This document shows, one piece after another, positions 20,563-31,300 of a stretch of 64,000 nt of DNA. The translations under genes were made by a program, and so were the position numbers. Each line of letters starts with the position of its first letter. The stretch's first letter is position 1. The DNA is from Pythium myriotylum (Eukaryota; Oomycota; Peronosporomycetes; Pythiales; Pythiaceae): positions 372,001 to 436,000 of the forward strand of contig JALJCQ010000018.1 in the NCBI GenBank assembly GCA_023091665.1, given 5' to 3'. A model generated the notes under the pieces. It saw nothing but the letters and a program-made list of their open reading frames with translations. It did not search any database and was not told the DNA's origin.

Positions 20563-21281
20563 AAGCACACACATTTTAGATGCTTCGTTGTTTGCTGTTA
20601 GATTTCACACGAGTAAATCGCTGGTGGGGACATGGCTCGTCAAATCATAAGACATGATGCCCGGCAAGCCATTCCAGCTAGCATAATTCAAGTACCAATC
20701 ATCTCGTCGTACACTCGGATAGTTTGACACAATCTGCTCAAATCATCGCATTTCATTTCCTTGTTGGTGAGACTTTCTACCCTAGAACGATCGTCAATAG
20801 ATGTACCATGATAATTTGACTCGTGGAGATTGAAGGTGAGGTCTATTGGATTGCACTGTTCTGAATCCTGTAACAGGGTATGACGATCCTGTTTCCTACC
20901 ACTGAGAGTCGTAGTAGATATGTAATCTGCCAGTTGTGGACGCAGGTCGCGAAAAATTGGCATTATTGCGCCTGATGAGCCCATCGATGGGTGTGAAAGC
21001 CTCGGACACTTCTCTTCGTGCGTTTGCCGCTTGGTCGGCCATCTCGTTGGAGACGCGGAAATGGTGGTGCCATCCCAGAACGCGTAGCTCGTCCAGTAAT
21101 GTATGATGATGGAAAGAGGTCGTATTTGAATTTGATATGCCGGACAACAGTGACAACTAGCCATAGTATTTTAATCCTATGGCTAGTTGACGCACGTTCT
21201 GACGGAGCATGAGTCAGCCAAGCTTTGGACCAATGCTGAGTCGCGCTATTCGTCCAGGCTGAAATTCCTTTGAATAGATCG
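20563..21281. other. Intergenic between convergent genes
   Basis: About 720 bp between the stop of the CinA fusion and the stop of unknown gene A. No gene is seen. A stem-loop lies at 21154-21189. Confidence 0.6.
21154..21189. repeat. Perfect stem-loop, 13-bp arms with 10-nt AT-rich loop
   Basis: CAACTAGCCATAG (21154-21166) and CTATGGCTAGTTG (21177-21189) are exact reverse complements around TATTTTAATC. It lies about 90 bp beyond the stop of unknown gene A, in its 3' region, and could act in RNA 3'-end formation or be a remnant of a small inverted-repeat element. Confidence 0.9.
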
Positions 21282-23238
21282 TCACGCACGAAAGTATACC
21301 ACATTTGCAGTGGAGAACGGCATCCAACGAAGCACGAGCGCAGATTTTTCCTCATATCGTAGTGTCTCGAGTGGATCCGAGTGGACTTTGACGTGCCCAA
21401 TGTCCACAGACACTTGGAATACTAATCGATTAGGCTGAAACTTCACAGTCCACCGCCAGCGATAGGCCTTGTCGCCGATTCCTCGAGGCCACAAGAAACA
21501 GGTTACGTACACTGAGGGCAAAGAGCCAGCCGTGGAGACTGTCCCCGAGTAGTCACCGAGGCTGTGGGTGGTCGACATTGCTGCTCCGATGGAGGGACTT
21601 CCGTTTGGGAGTGCTCCAAAGAATCTGTGCTTGCCGTCGAGGATCAGCTCGAGGCCTCGCGTATTGGTTCGGCATTGAATTGATCGAACTCGAAAGACTA
21701 GATGTTGTAAATCAACTTCAATTTCACCGAGCTGGGCGACTAGCGCGAGTATAGCGCCACAGGACGTTGTTTCGGAGAGGGATGACGATCTTCCATCATG
21801 GAGACAGATATGGACATCCTGAAATGGACATTGCCACGTTGAACTCTGGATGGATGGTGTGGATGCGCATGGGTGGATCGCAATGAGAGGATGCTTACGG
21901 AAGCGAGCTACAGCACTCTGCTGGACGGTAGCGACAAAGTCACTCCAATTAAATGCCTGAGGCCGATCTTTCGGGAGCCGCCCAGAAGGTTCGAAACTCC
22001 AGATATGGTCAACAAGCAGATCCCAAGTCCAACCAAGAGAGCTCAGCAATCTGTTACACTGGCACTGCAGTTGGCTCATCCACTGATTATGGAGACGTCG
22101 TATCGCCACTATGTCGAACATATCGGTAAGCGCCTGATTGGCGAAATGAGTTGAGTCTGCACCAATTGTACGTTCAGTCAGCAACCAGCCAACAAGTTGG
22201 ATTGCGGCGTCGCTCGCGGTAGTCTTCGCCCGAGCAGAAGAACGCTGCGCCGTATCTCGATGCCGTTTGTAGACGAATTTCTCCCATGCCACGAGTGTTC
22301 GTATATGCCCAGAGGCCGGGAGACGGTCCACGAAATCCAAAACGAGTGTCATTGCATCCACGAACGATAAGCCGTGCTTGTGCGTAGCGGCATTTGCTTT
22401 TGGAGCCACATCTCGAGGCTCGACCGCTGCACAACCATTCTTCGTTGCAGACAACGGTGCGTGATGTGCGATTGAGATCACGGCCTCATTGTCCGAGTCA
22501 CTTGTGCCGCTGCCAACGTGGTGTCTCTCCATCTCCAACGCCAGTGCTTGATACAGGACGCTTTGTGGCCGCTGATATCCGTCATGGCGCATTAATCCAC
22601 GGAATGATGCCAGTGTGAACTCCGGCGACTGCGTCGTCGCTACGATTTGAAACCACGCGTGTCTGTTGCGGCGACACGGGTTCAGTACAACAACCTCCAG
22701 AATGTGCTTCGTCGAGCGCACGGCCTTGGTCGCACCGCTATCCCACGAATAAGCCCAGCGCGCTGTCGGGTTGATCTCAAAGACTGCCATCCCGCTTACT
22801 GAATCCGCTTCGACGAGACGAGACCCAATCCACTCGGCTGTTGCGTTTCGCGCGGACTGCAACGAGTTCAACAAGACTCCGGCGGGAACAAATTCACCTG
22901 CTCGCGCTGGATATGCCGCGGCAAGGCGGAAGCGTGCGAAGACTTGCAGACGCTCCGGGGGCAGCTCCATGCGATCACGTACGGTTAGGAAGAGCGATGT
23001 CCCGCAATAGCTACGTGTCTTGTGGCCCGGACAGCAATGCGGGAAGCAACGTAGGATCTAGAAACCCGGCGTTCGTGTCAATTAACTTCGATTTCCCTTC
23101 AGAATGCGTGGAAACGAACAGGACAACGGATACCTTGGTGCGGTGCATGCGGTTGGAACGCTCATAGGCGTCGCTGAAGAGTGAGGTGTGGCCACAGCCC
23201 CGAGCGAGTGAGAACCCACATGTATAACGGAGTCCCAT
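21282..23238 (-). CDS. Unknown protein A, Cys/His-rich N-terminus (two exons)
   Basis: Spliced from 23238-23134 and 23057-21282, giving 626 residues. The 76-nt intron starts GTATCC and ends TTCTAG in phase 0; its position matches that in paralog B exactly. I do not recognise the family. The N-terminus is rich in Cys and His (TCGFSLARGCGH, then after the intron RCFPHCCPGHKTRSYCG), spaced like a possible zinc-binding module. A conserved central block follows (QVFARFR, EINPTARWAYSWDSGATK, PCRRNRHAWFQIVATTQS). The C-terminus has RWRWTVKFQP and HVKVHSDPLETLRYEEKSALVLRW. No signal peptide or membrane segment is seen. A LINE inserted about 120 bp upstream of the ATG may have separated the gene from its promoter. 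Confidence 0.7.
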
Positions 23239-23374
23239 GGAGCGCGGTCTTCTTCGTTGAAGCCACGAAAAGCTGCCGAAAAGGTTGTGCAACGGACACG
23301 AACACGCGAGCGATCGGTGTTTCGAGCCTGAGGAGCGAGAAGGCGTCGCTGCCATTGTTGATAACCTCCAGATA

Positions 23375-25838
23375 CAGACCTGCTGCAGCGGATCCAGATC
23401 TGTCGCGCCGTCCTCATCCCTAAGATCCTCTTCGTCGCAAGGCACTCGTGGCCGACTGCGGCACAGGTGCGGCGGCTGCAAGTCTTTGTCGACAACTACG
23501 CCTGGCATGGGGTTCTCTCGGCACATATGAGCCGGGGACGGGCAGGCGCGAGCCAAGCGATCGCCCACGCGCCACGAGAGGACGGAGGCTTTCAGATTCC
23601 AGACGTTAGAGTCGAACTCCTTCTGCTCAGCGCTACCACTCTCCAACGGTGGTCATCGGCTACAGGAGGACTTGCCTCCAGGGTTGGACGTCTCCTAGCG
23701 GCGTCCGCCCTGAGTGGCCCGGAGGCCAACATCTCTCCAGCGCGTGGCCCACAGACGCAACCTAGACTCTTCGCCACGATCGCCACCTCAGGTCTAGCAG
23801 TGCTCCGAGATGCGACTTGCCAACCGAGAACGCCAGAGGAAAGCGCCTCCATTGGCAGAGTTATCGGATCCGCAGGGAAGGCGCCCCCATCTGCAGGCAC
23901 CTGGATCGACGGCAAATATCGGCGTGATTACTCCAACATTCACACCGATCTCAAGGCCATACAACGGCTGCAACGGGAGCGAGCTGGGCGACTCAACGTC
24001 CACAGCCTTCTTGCCTCGCCTATACTTGGCCGGGACCTCCTGCTCAATCGACTGGGACGGCCCCTGGCGGCAGAAGATCTACCCGGACTCCATCTCAAAG
24101 GGGTCACGGTCGGGGAGATGGTGGATTTCACGTGGCATTCCTCCACCACAATTAGCTTCCAACGGCGTGGAAGCTCGTATCCCGATCCCGGAGATCGCAG
24201 CTTCAGAACTCTGTGTGACCTGCTCGTGATGTGCTACCTGGACCTCTTGGCATCCCGCATATCCCCAGATCAACTGCTTGAATATGGGCGCAGTCAAGAT
24301 CAGTGGCGTCTCCTCCAGAGGCAAGGCCGACTTCTCTTACTGCGGGCAACTGGAACAGACTCCTTTGACGAAGTCGGCGAAGTCACGTCCCTACGTAGGG
24401 CAGAAACGCTGGCAAGACGGGCGAGCGGACGCAAGCGGCTCCAATTCCAGCCTCATCCCCGCCTATCACCAGTGCTCCCCCTATGGGGCTCTGCTACTCG
24501 GCTATCCAAGCAACACCTACGACGCTCGCTGAGCGACCAGCGAGCGGCACGGATCGAAAGTGAACTCGCCGCGAGAGCTGCAAGAGCCTTCGAGGCATCG
24601 GACGACTATGGCTCCGCTTTAGAAGAAATTGAGTGGTCTTCCATCCACTCGCTACCTCACTCCTCCAGCCGACAGCGTCTGCTCTTCCACCATGTCAAAT
24701 CCCAGCGTCTCACGGGCTGGGACAAGATCCACAACTGCAGAGGCTGCCCTCATTGCCCGACAATTGGCCCCAGTGGCGGCACTACATTCCATATAGCCAT
24801 ATAGTCTGGGAGTGCCCTGCGGCCCAACAGATCTGGGACATCGTCAAGAAATGGTGGATGCGTCTGGGACTCTGGCCCGTGCTAGGGCGCTCCACCTCCA
24901 GGTCCTTCCTACAAGCCATCTTCAGTCTGCCACTGCCTTACACGCCATCGCGAGTCTGGGAATTTGCCTCGCTTCACCAGGGTCACCGTAAAGCTGACGA
25001 TCCTGCGGCGGACCCGTTCCCAGTCTTGCAGGTGGTGTGGCAGCAGCTCGTGCTGGAGTCTCTGGTCTTCATCCAGGCATGGAGAACCAAGTGCTCCGAC
25101 GAGAACACCCTCTGGTCGGTGAAACAAGCAGCGGTTCTCCACGACGCCTCATGTCAACACGCCCTCCGTGTGCTCAGCACCCGGGTCAGCGCAAGCTCCT
25201 CGGCTACCCATCAAGACGCGATGCTCATCGAAGAACTCCGCGCATCTTTCTGGACGCAGTTCACCCCGTCCACCCTCCCCCAGGAGGTTTCAACCCGACA
25301 AGACTGCGAGCACCTCCTATTCTTCGACGGTGGCATTCATGCCACCTCCGAGACGGCGGCCTTCGGAGCAGTCCTCGTCGAAGTCAACACAACCTCAAGT
25401 GATGCCTCGATCGTCTGGACGAGCGCTGGCACGCTCGCCGCACCTAGCTCTACCCTTCACCAAGCGCTCTACAAAGGACTCATCGTCGACCTCCGGGCTG
25501 CCCGAGAACGTCATCTCACCCAACTAGAAGTCATCGGCTGCAACGCCCTTGTACTCAGGCAACTACGCGACCACCGACCCCCTCGCAATCGTGCACTAGC
25601 CAATCTTTACCTATCCGCACGTCAACTGGCCGACCTCACCGAAGTCTCGGCCTGGACCCGCCACCCAAGGGCCCACAACAAGATGGCCGGGCGTCTCGGC
25701 AAACTCGGTACAACACGGAGCGGAAAAACCCCCCTTGAACCCCTTCGTTCCCAAGACAGCCGGGCTGCCTTGTCGAACCTGCTCTACAACGACCTTCGTC
25801 CATGGTGGCCCACTCGTGTCCACCATCCTGACACATAA
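23375..25838 (+). pseudogene. LINE reverse transcriptase C-terminus, zinc knuckle and RNase H, frameshifted
   Basis: The first frame (to about 24800) starts in DLLQRIQICRAVLIPKILFV followed by ARHSWPTAAQVRRLQ and NYAWHG, typical of the region after the LINE polymerase domain. It reaches a Cys/His knuckle (CRGCPHCP), then shifts frame near 24757-24800; the second frame resumes at HIVWECPAAQQIWD and runs to an RNase H domain ending at 25838. The RNase H keeps FFDGG but the later catalytic Asp motif reads GCN instead of GDS, and the Glu motif reads ALYKGL. Truncation, frameshift and lost residues make it inactive. Confidence 0.85.
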
Positions 25839-25916
25839 AGGCCTGGATGTACAGCCCATCAAGCTATTAGGATTCACAGGATGAACTCAATAGACTTCAC
25901 TTGCATCATCATCATC
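23375..25916 (+). mobile_element. 5'-truncated LINE retrotransposon with 14-bp target-site duplication
   Basis: A 2.54-kb insertion bounded by perfect direct repeats ATAACCTCCAGATA at 23361-23374 and 25917-25930. It begins inside the reverse-transcriptase thumb region, has lost its 5' part, and ends with a short ATC microsatellite tail, as LINEs of this type do. The 3' UTR shares CTCAATAGAC plus the ATC tail with the remnant at 757-1101. The insertion lies upstream of unknown gene A, in opposite orientation to it. Confidence 0.9.
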
Positions 25917-25930
25917 ATAACCTCCAGATA

Positions 25931-28128
25931 GTAATCTCGCGCATTTCCACGGGTTGGGGGGGCGCGAGATGTGAGACCGATGCATCTAATTTTGGTTTGG
26001 TCGCTGCGCACGTAATCATAGGGGACATTGGCGCCTTTCAATCGTGGCAAGCATCGATCTTCTGGCAACGAGAGTTTGCAAAAAGCCCTCCTTGGTCCTC
26101 ACGGAACTGTCTCCACGTCCAAATGAAGAGACCCATGCAGATGAAGCCAACCGGACACTCGCGATTTGGTAGTAGATTCGAATGTTGTTTCCAAGCAGAA
26201 CTCATCTCGAAGAAGTGTGCACGCATAAAAACGAAGAACCAGATCTGCTCTATCCTCTATTGTGGGACATGCTCGGAATTTGCAGCTCCAAATCATCCCG
26301 TGCCATTTAGACTTTACGTAGAGCACCAAATGGCAATGGATATCACGAGGCTCTGCCAACGTAGCAGATCCTTTAATTTAGAGAAACTCCTACAGCCCTT
26401 TGCAGCAGATCCTAATCCCCGTTGTCGGGAGATACTGTACGATTCCGCTCGAAGAAACGAACAAAAACCTCATTGTTCTGGTTCCAACTTGACCTCCATG
26501 AGCATTTGGCTTCCGTCTGTTACATTTACTGTACGCAGACTTGTTCGGCTGTATTCTTCGTCACTCTTACTGGGAAAAATCTGCCCCCGCCTGGCGGCTT
26601 TTCCCCAGTGAGAATTGTGCCAGGCACAGCGCGCAAACCACCAGTTTCGGTTCACGAAACTGGACCGGCGCCGCACGCAAATGTTGCGGAGAATTCGCTC
26701 GCTTCGATTGGCTCGCGACTGTTCGGGAAGAGTGTTCAGTCCCACTTTCCATCCGTCATGGCGAAACCAACAATTCGAAGAATGCTTGCTTGGAAGAAAG
26801 GCTCGCAAGAAAGGACGAAGTCAGAACCTTCGATATCGAACTGGACAACGGTGTAAAATAAAAAATCAAGTTCACTTCACGTCGTTTCGGTTGCAGAGGT
26901 GCTTTGAATCTTTTTCTCCCTGTGTTCGCGCTTAAAAGCCAGCCGTATTCACAGCTTCCAGGACGATCTTCCTTCGTCACAGTGACAGGACCACCGGACT
27001 CGGATCTTCCCTCCTCGCTCTCAGCAGTCATTGTGCCAAAGTTCAAGGTCCACGGTCTCCGTTGCGACATGAACTCCATCTTCGCCAGCTCGCGCTCTCT
27101 GAAGTTCCGAATGGACGCCACGACCTCAATCGAATTAAGCCACTGAAGGACACGACTGCGCGTGTCTCCGCCTTTTGAGTGCAAATCTATTATTACGTTG
27201 GCCTCTCGGCAAACCACGATCCAGCTTGCTGCAGCCGCCAGACTGTGATGAAGCGTACATTGGTTGAGACCACCGCTGTTTGAAGCGAGGACACGTCCAA
27301 GGATGCAGTTCTTAGAATATTGGTAAGGTGCTGTCTTTTGGGGCAGGGGTATGTTACGATACACGCTACATTGTGTGACGTGAATGCAGCCCGACTTTTG
27401 GATCACTAAAATCATCTGACTCCTGGCCAAAGGCGACAGCGAAGGCTTCGCGGGAGCTAAACTTCAGGAAGCAGACTACGCGCCGATGTTGTTTCAGCCA
27501 TTCGAGAAAATCTGTCAGCCGCTTGAGCAAACTGCAAATACAGTTTTCAGAACTGCCCGAGCGAGCGATCAAGAACCGAAATGGTCAAGCAGAGGCTCTG
27601 TGCAGTGCAAAGTGGTGCTGGATCTTCGCGCCTACCAGATCGTCGGTAGTTTCCAGAGGTGGAAAGCTAGATTCTCTCCGAACCAAGTGCAGCAATCGAC
27701 CCAGAGCGGAATGCTCTATGGAGGCTCACATCAGCGACGACGGTTGCTCACTTACGTTTCATTTCGAAGTCCTCGAAGAGCGCCGAGAAAAACGCTTCGT
27801 GATCCCTTGGCACCGCTACTGTGGATCTCAAGTGTTCATGATCCGCTTTAACGAATTACTGCTTCTTCTTAAAGCTCGATGATGTGTTCTAACGACGCCA
27901 ATCTCCACGACTTGTTCACGAAGCCTCGCGGGTTCGAACAATAAACAGCGAGGGGCTTCATTTGCGTCGAAGGAAGCCAGCTCCACCCTTGCAAGCCTGC
28001 TCGCACAATTTATTTCATCAGACGACCTCATTGTTGCATGACTCCGCATGAGAAAACACAGAATCGATTAATCCGATGTCGCACATAAGAATTTTCGTTG
28101 CATTTTGTAAGGTGAGAACCAGTCAACA
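25931..28128. other. Unassigned 2.2-kb region, no gene recognised
   Basis: Before the LINE insertion this DNA adjoined the upstream region of unknown gene A. It holds overlapping open frames without family similarity. The longest minus-strand frame, 26756-27430, starts with a non-ATG codon. Plus-strand frames at 27486-27882 also lack recognisable motifs. A small hairpin (CCAGTTTCG/CGAAACTGG, 5-nt loop) is at 26641-26663. It may be decayed mobile or duplicated DNA. Confidence 0.5.
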
Positions 28129-30093
28129 CTACAAGACTACGCGAGCTGTATCCACTGCGAGCTGCATGCGGCGAAACGGGAGTACGGCGCGGCATTGTGG
28201 GACCCAACGCAGTACGAGCGCCATCTTCTCATCAACACGAAGAGTATCGAGAGGGTCGTCGTGGCTTTTGACGTGTCCGACATCAATGTGAATCGACATA
28301 TAGAGACCCTTGGGTTTTGTGAGGACGATCCAACGCCATCGATAGGCTTTGCCTCCGTAGTTGCGTGGCCACGCGAAACACGTCACTTCCGCACTTGTCT
28401 TGGACTCGGCAGCGAATGTGAAGCCAAAGTAGTCGCCGATCGTGTGGGAGCTAGACACGGAGGCTCCGAGTGCCGATTCGCCGTTTGGTAGCGTCGTGAA
28501 CTGACGCTCTTTACCGTCGAGCACGAGGTTCAGACCTGCAGGAGACTGTCCGGTCGTCGATAATGCCGATTCAATATGCAAACTACGCGACTGGATATCC
28601 ACGTAGATGGGGCTAAGCTGGTTCACGAAGGCAAGGAACAATCCTGTCGTCGCGACCTCCACTAGCGCGACGCGGTTCTCTCGTATTAGTACTTGAACGT
28701 CGCGAGATCGACACACCCAAACTGCGGATCTCTGTCGGTCGGGCTGACTCATCCGAAAGTTGCGTGATCCTCGGAACCGATCGACGGCAGCGTGCTGGAC
28801 TCTAGCGATGAAACTCAGCCAGTCGAATCCATGGCGGAAGTCTGTAGTTGGTCCCTCGGAAAAATCTTGGTTCAGATCCCTGACCAAATCGGCTAACGTC
28901 CAGCGAAAGTGGTTCAAGAAGCTCGAGATCCGTTTCTCGAGCCTCTCCATCCATCGCTCGTACAGCTGTAGCATCGCTCTCGTGTCAAAGATCGTGTCAA
29001 TGGCTCGCGCTGCAAAAGTTGCGGCTTCAGTGGCGACCTTTGGATCATTTTGTAGCCAGCACACAAGTCGAGTCGACATTTCCAGGCAGTCGACTGGCTG
29101 GTGCTGGTCATTTGAGGCGTCGATCCGCGTCAGATCGAGGACCCTCGTGTGGATGGAAAACTCCCAGTTGCTTAGCTGGTTCGCTAGGCGGCCGGCCGGA
29201 AGCTGATCGACGACGCTGAACAGAAGGGCCAAATTCTCAGTGAATAGCCGCTCATCGATGGCATGCGCGTGCGCAGGGGCCTGAACTGTGTGCACCGGCT
29301 TTTCTGTCTCGATTCTTTGGGTCTCTCGCGGTAGCCATGGCATCACGGGCACTCCATCGTTCGTCGCCGTCGTGGTACTGCTACCACTGTTGCGCCGCTC
29401 CATCTCCCAGGCCAGCGCCTGGTACAAAAGACTCTGCTGCGAGTCCCTTGCGTCACCTTCTGCCGCGCGACGGAAAGACGCGAACGTGAATGCTGACGAT
29501 TGTGTCGTCGCCACGACTTGGAACACGACGTCTCCATTGCGGCGGCACGGGCTCACGACCACGGCCTCGAGCAAGTGCTTGGTCGAACGCTGGGCCTTGG
29601 TCGCGCCACTGTCCCACGCGTAGACCCAGCGCGCCGTCGGGTTGATCTCAAAGACCACGGGGCCGCTCTCGCTGTTTGTCTCGAGTATCCGGGAGCCGAC
29701 CCACTCAGCTGTCGTGTTCTGTTCCGACTGCAGAGACGACACGATGAAGTGAACAGGCACGAGCTCGCCGGCGCGCATGGCGTTGGCCTTCGCGGGGCGG
29801 AAGCGAGCGAAGACCTGGAGTGGCGTCTCGATGGCGCTGCTCGAGCGCACCGTGAGCAAGAGAGATGTGCCGCAATAACTACGGGACTTGTGGCTCGGGC
29901 AGCAGTGCGGGAAGCACCGCACGATCTGAACAGTCGAACTCGATTGAGACAATGAGTCGAACGGCACGCGACATAAATGGCTTACCTTGGTGCGGTTCAT
30001 GCGGTTGGACCGCTCGTAGGCGTCCTTGAAGATCGCGTCGTGCGAGCACGCGCGAGGCCCCGTGAACGCACAGGCAAAACGCGCGCTCTCCAT
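28129..30093 (-). CDS. Unknown protein B, Cys/His-rich N-terminus, paralog of A (two exons)
   Basis: Spliced from 30093-29986 and 29925-28129, giving 634 residues. The 60-nt intron starts GTAAGC and ends GTTCAG in phase 0 at the same place as in paralog A; it contains no stop, so reading through would also be open, but the alignment with A supports splicing. Shared with A are the Cys/His-rich start (CAFTGPRACSH, DAYERSNRM-NRTK, RCFPHCCPSHKSRSYCG), QVFARFR, EINPTARWVYAWDSGATK, PCRRN, VVATTQSSAFTFASFR and HVKSHDDPLDTLRVDEKMALVLRW. The family is not recognised. No membrane segments are seen, so the product is probably intracellular. Confidence 0.72.
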   Translation of the reverse strand: MESARFACAFTGPRACSHDAIFKDAYERSNRMNRTKVSHLCRVPFDSLSQSSSTVQIVRCFPHCCPSHKSRSYCGTSLLLTVRSSSAIETPLQVFARFRPAKANAMRAGELVPVHFIVSSLQSEQNTTAEWVGSRILETNSESGPVVFEINPTARWVYAWDSGATKAQRSTKHLLEAVVVSPCRRNGDVVFQVVATTQSSAFTFASFRRAAEGDARDSQQSLLYQALAWEMERRNSGSSTTTATNDGVPVMPWLPRETQRIETEKPVHTVQAPAHAHAIDERLFTENLALLFSVVDQLPAGRLANQLSNWEFSIHTRVLDLTRIDASNDQHQPVDCLEMSTRLVCWLQNDPKVATEAATFAARAIDTIFDTRAMLQLYERWMERLEKRISSFLNHFRWTLADLVRDLNQDFSEGPTTDFRHGFDWLSFIARVQHAAVDRFRGSRNFRMSQPDRQRSAVWVCRSRDVQVLIRENRVALVEVATTGLFLAFVNQLSPIYVDIQSRSLHIESALSTTGQSPAGLNLVLDGKERQFTTLPNGESALGASVSSSHTIGDYFGFTFAAESKTSAEVTCFAWPRNYGGKAYRWRWIVLTKPKGLYMSIHIDVGHVKSHDDPLDTLRVDEKMALVLRWVPQCRAVLPFRRMQLAVDTARVVL

Positions 30094-31300
30094 CGTTAAA
30101 TGGTCGTTGTGAAAATGAGGCAGTCAGCCAAAAGGTCTCTGGTCGGATCTTCCCTTGCCGGCTGGGAGGAGAGGAGAAGAGGCGGCGAAACGGACTATCG
30201 CTGAGTACAGGGTCGCGCCGGACTCGCGCTACGTACAACTCTTGTTCCAAGGGTCGTCAGGCTGGAAACTTCCCACGACCAGGGCCTCAGCTGTACTCAT
30301 CCAGACACACGCGTTCGTCTTCGAGGAAGGCTGAGAGCCTCATCTCCTCTCCCTCGCAACGAGTGATTGCGAGAAAGACTTCGAGATCTTGCGGCTGCTG
30401 CCAATGTTGTGTCATCACAGTGACCCTGAGACCAGGAGGTCTTCGTATTCGAGGGTTTAGTCCTGCTTTCCAAGGTCTCCAGTCTGTTGGAAGCCTCAGT
30501 CAGAACCCCACGTGGCGACAAAGACAAGCGGCAGCTGGTAACAGTCTCGGCGCGTCGTTCTGGGAAGCCCCAACCTCCTGGCGTCGGTTTCGCACTCACT
30601 GCAAGCCGAATCTGGGCGCGCCAAAGTGCTTTGGGGAAGAGTTCATTATCGCCTTGTTTGTGTACACGTGAGTGGTCTCCACCACGGAAAGTAAAGAGGA
30701 ACTGAGGATTTGCTGACAATTTCTACAAACTGTGTAAAGACCTGGTGCAGTCGCAGGGAGACGACTTTGCAGCCGTCGTAATCTGCAGCGACAGGAGACC
30801 ACCGACAGCAGGCACTCCATGCCGGCAGTCGACTGATTTGACTCAGATTTGATGGCATCAAAGCGGAGCGAGGGTAAGCGCTTTGCGCCTCCATAATCAC
30901 CACCCATAATGAGATCCCAAATCCCCGAGACAGTTCTCAGCGGTTTCACGCTGCCCTGTGTTGCGTGCGCGTCACCGACTATGGTGGATGCAAGAGCGAA
31001 GTGAAATACAGTGCCGCGTGGGGCTCGGGGTTTCACAGACCCACAGTGAGATCTTCCTCGTCCATTCTCTGCATGGAACGATGGATGACGAAAGGCAGAG
31101 TCAGCCTGCCGGCTATCCACGGACTGAAGATCGGCAGGACAAGAGACCGTCGTTTCGGGGATGCGAGTGTTTCGCTCGCCTTGACATGTGACAATCTTTG
31201 ATGCTTGGGTTTTCAGGCGGAGACCCTGAGCGTCTTCAGGTCCGGCCCATCTGCGAGCTTTCCTCAGCTTTCCCAGTTCCATTCACGTCTATTAGACCCA
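30094..31300. other. Intergenic, no gene seen
   Basis: About 1.2 kb between the start of unknown gene B and the stop of permease copy 1. It includes the presumed promoter of gene B. Open frames are short and show no recognisable protein. Confidence 0.55.

Noticed and set aside
26756..27430. 224-codon minus-strand frame
   Set aside because: It starts with a non-ATG codon, has no recognisable domain, and overlaps several other random frames.
27928..27945. GGGTTCGAAC resembling a tRNA T-loop
   Set aside because: No matching acceptor or anticodon stems could be folded around it.
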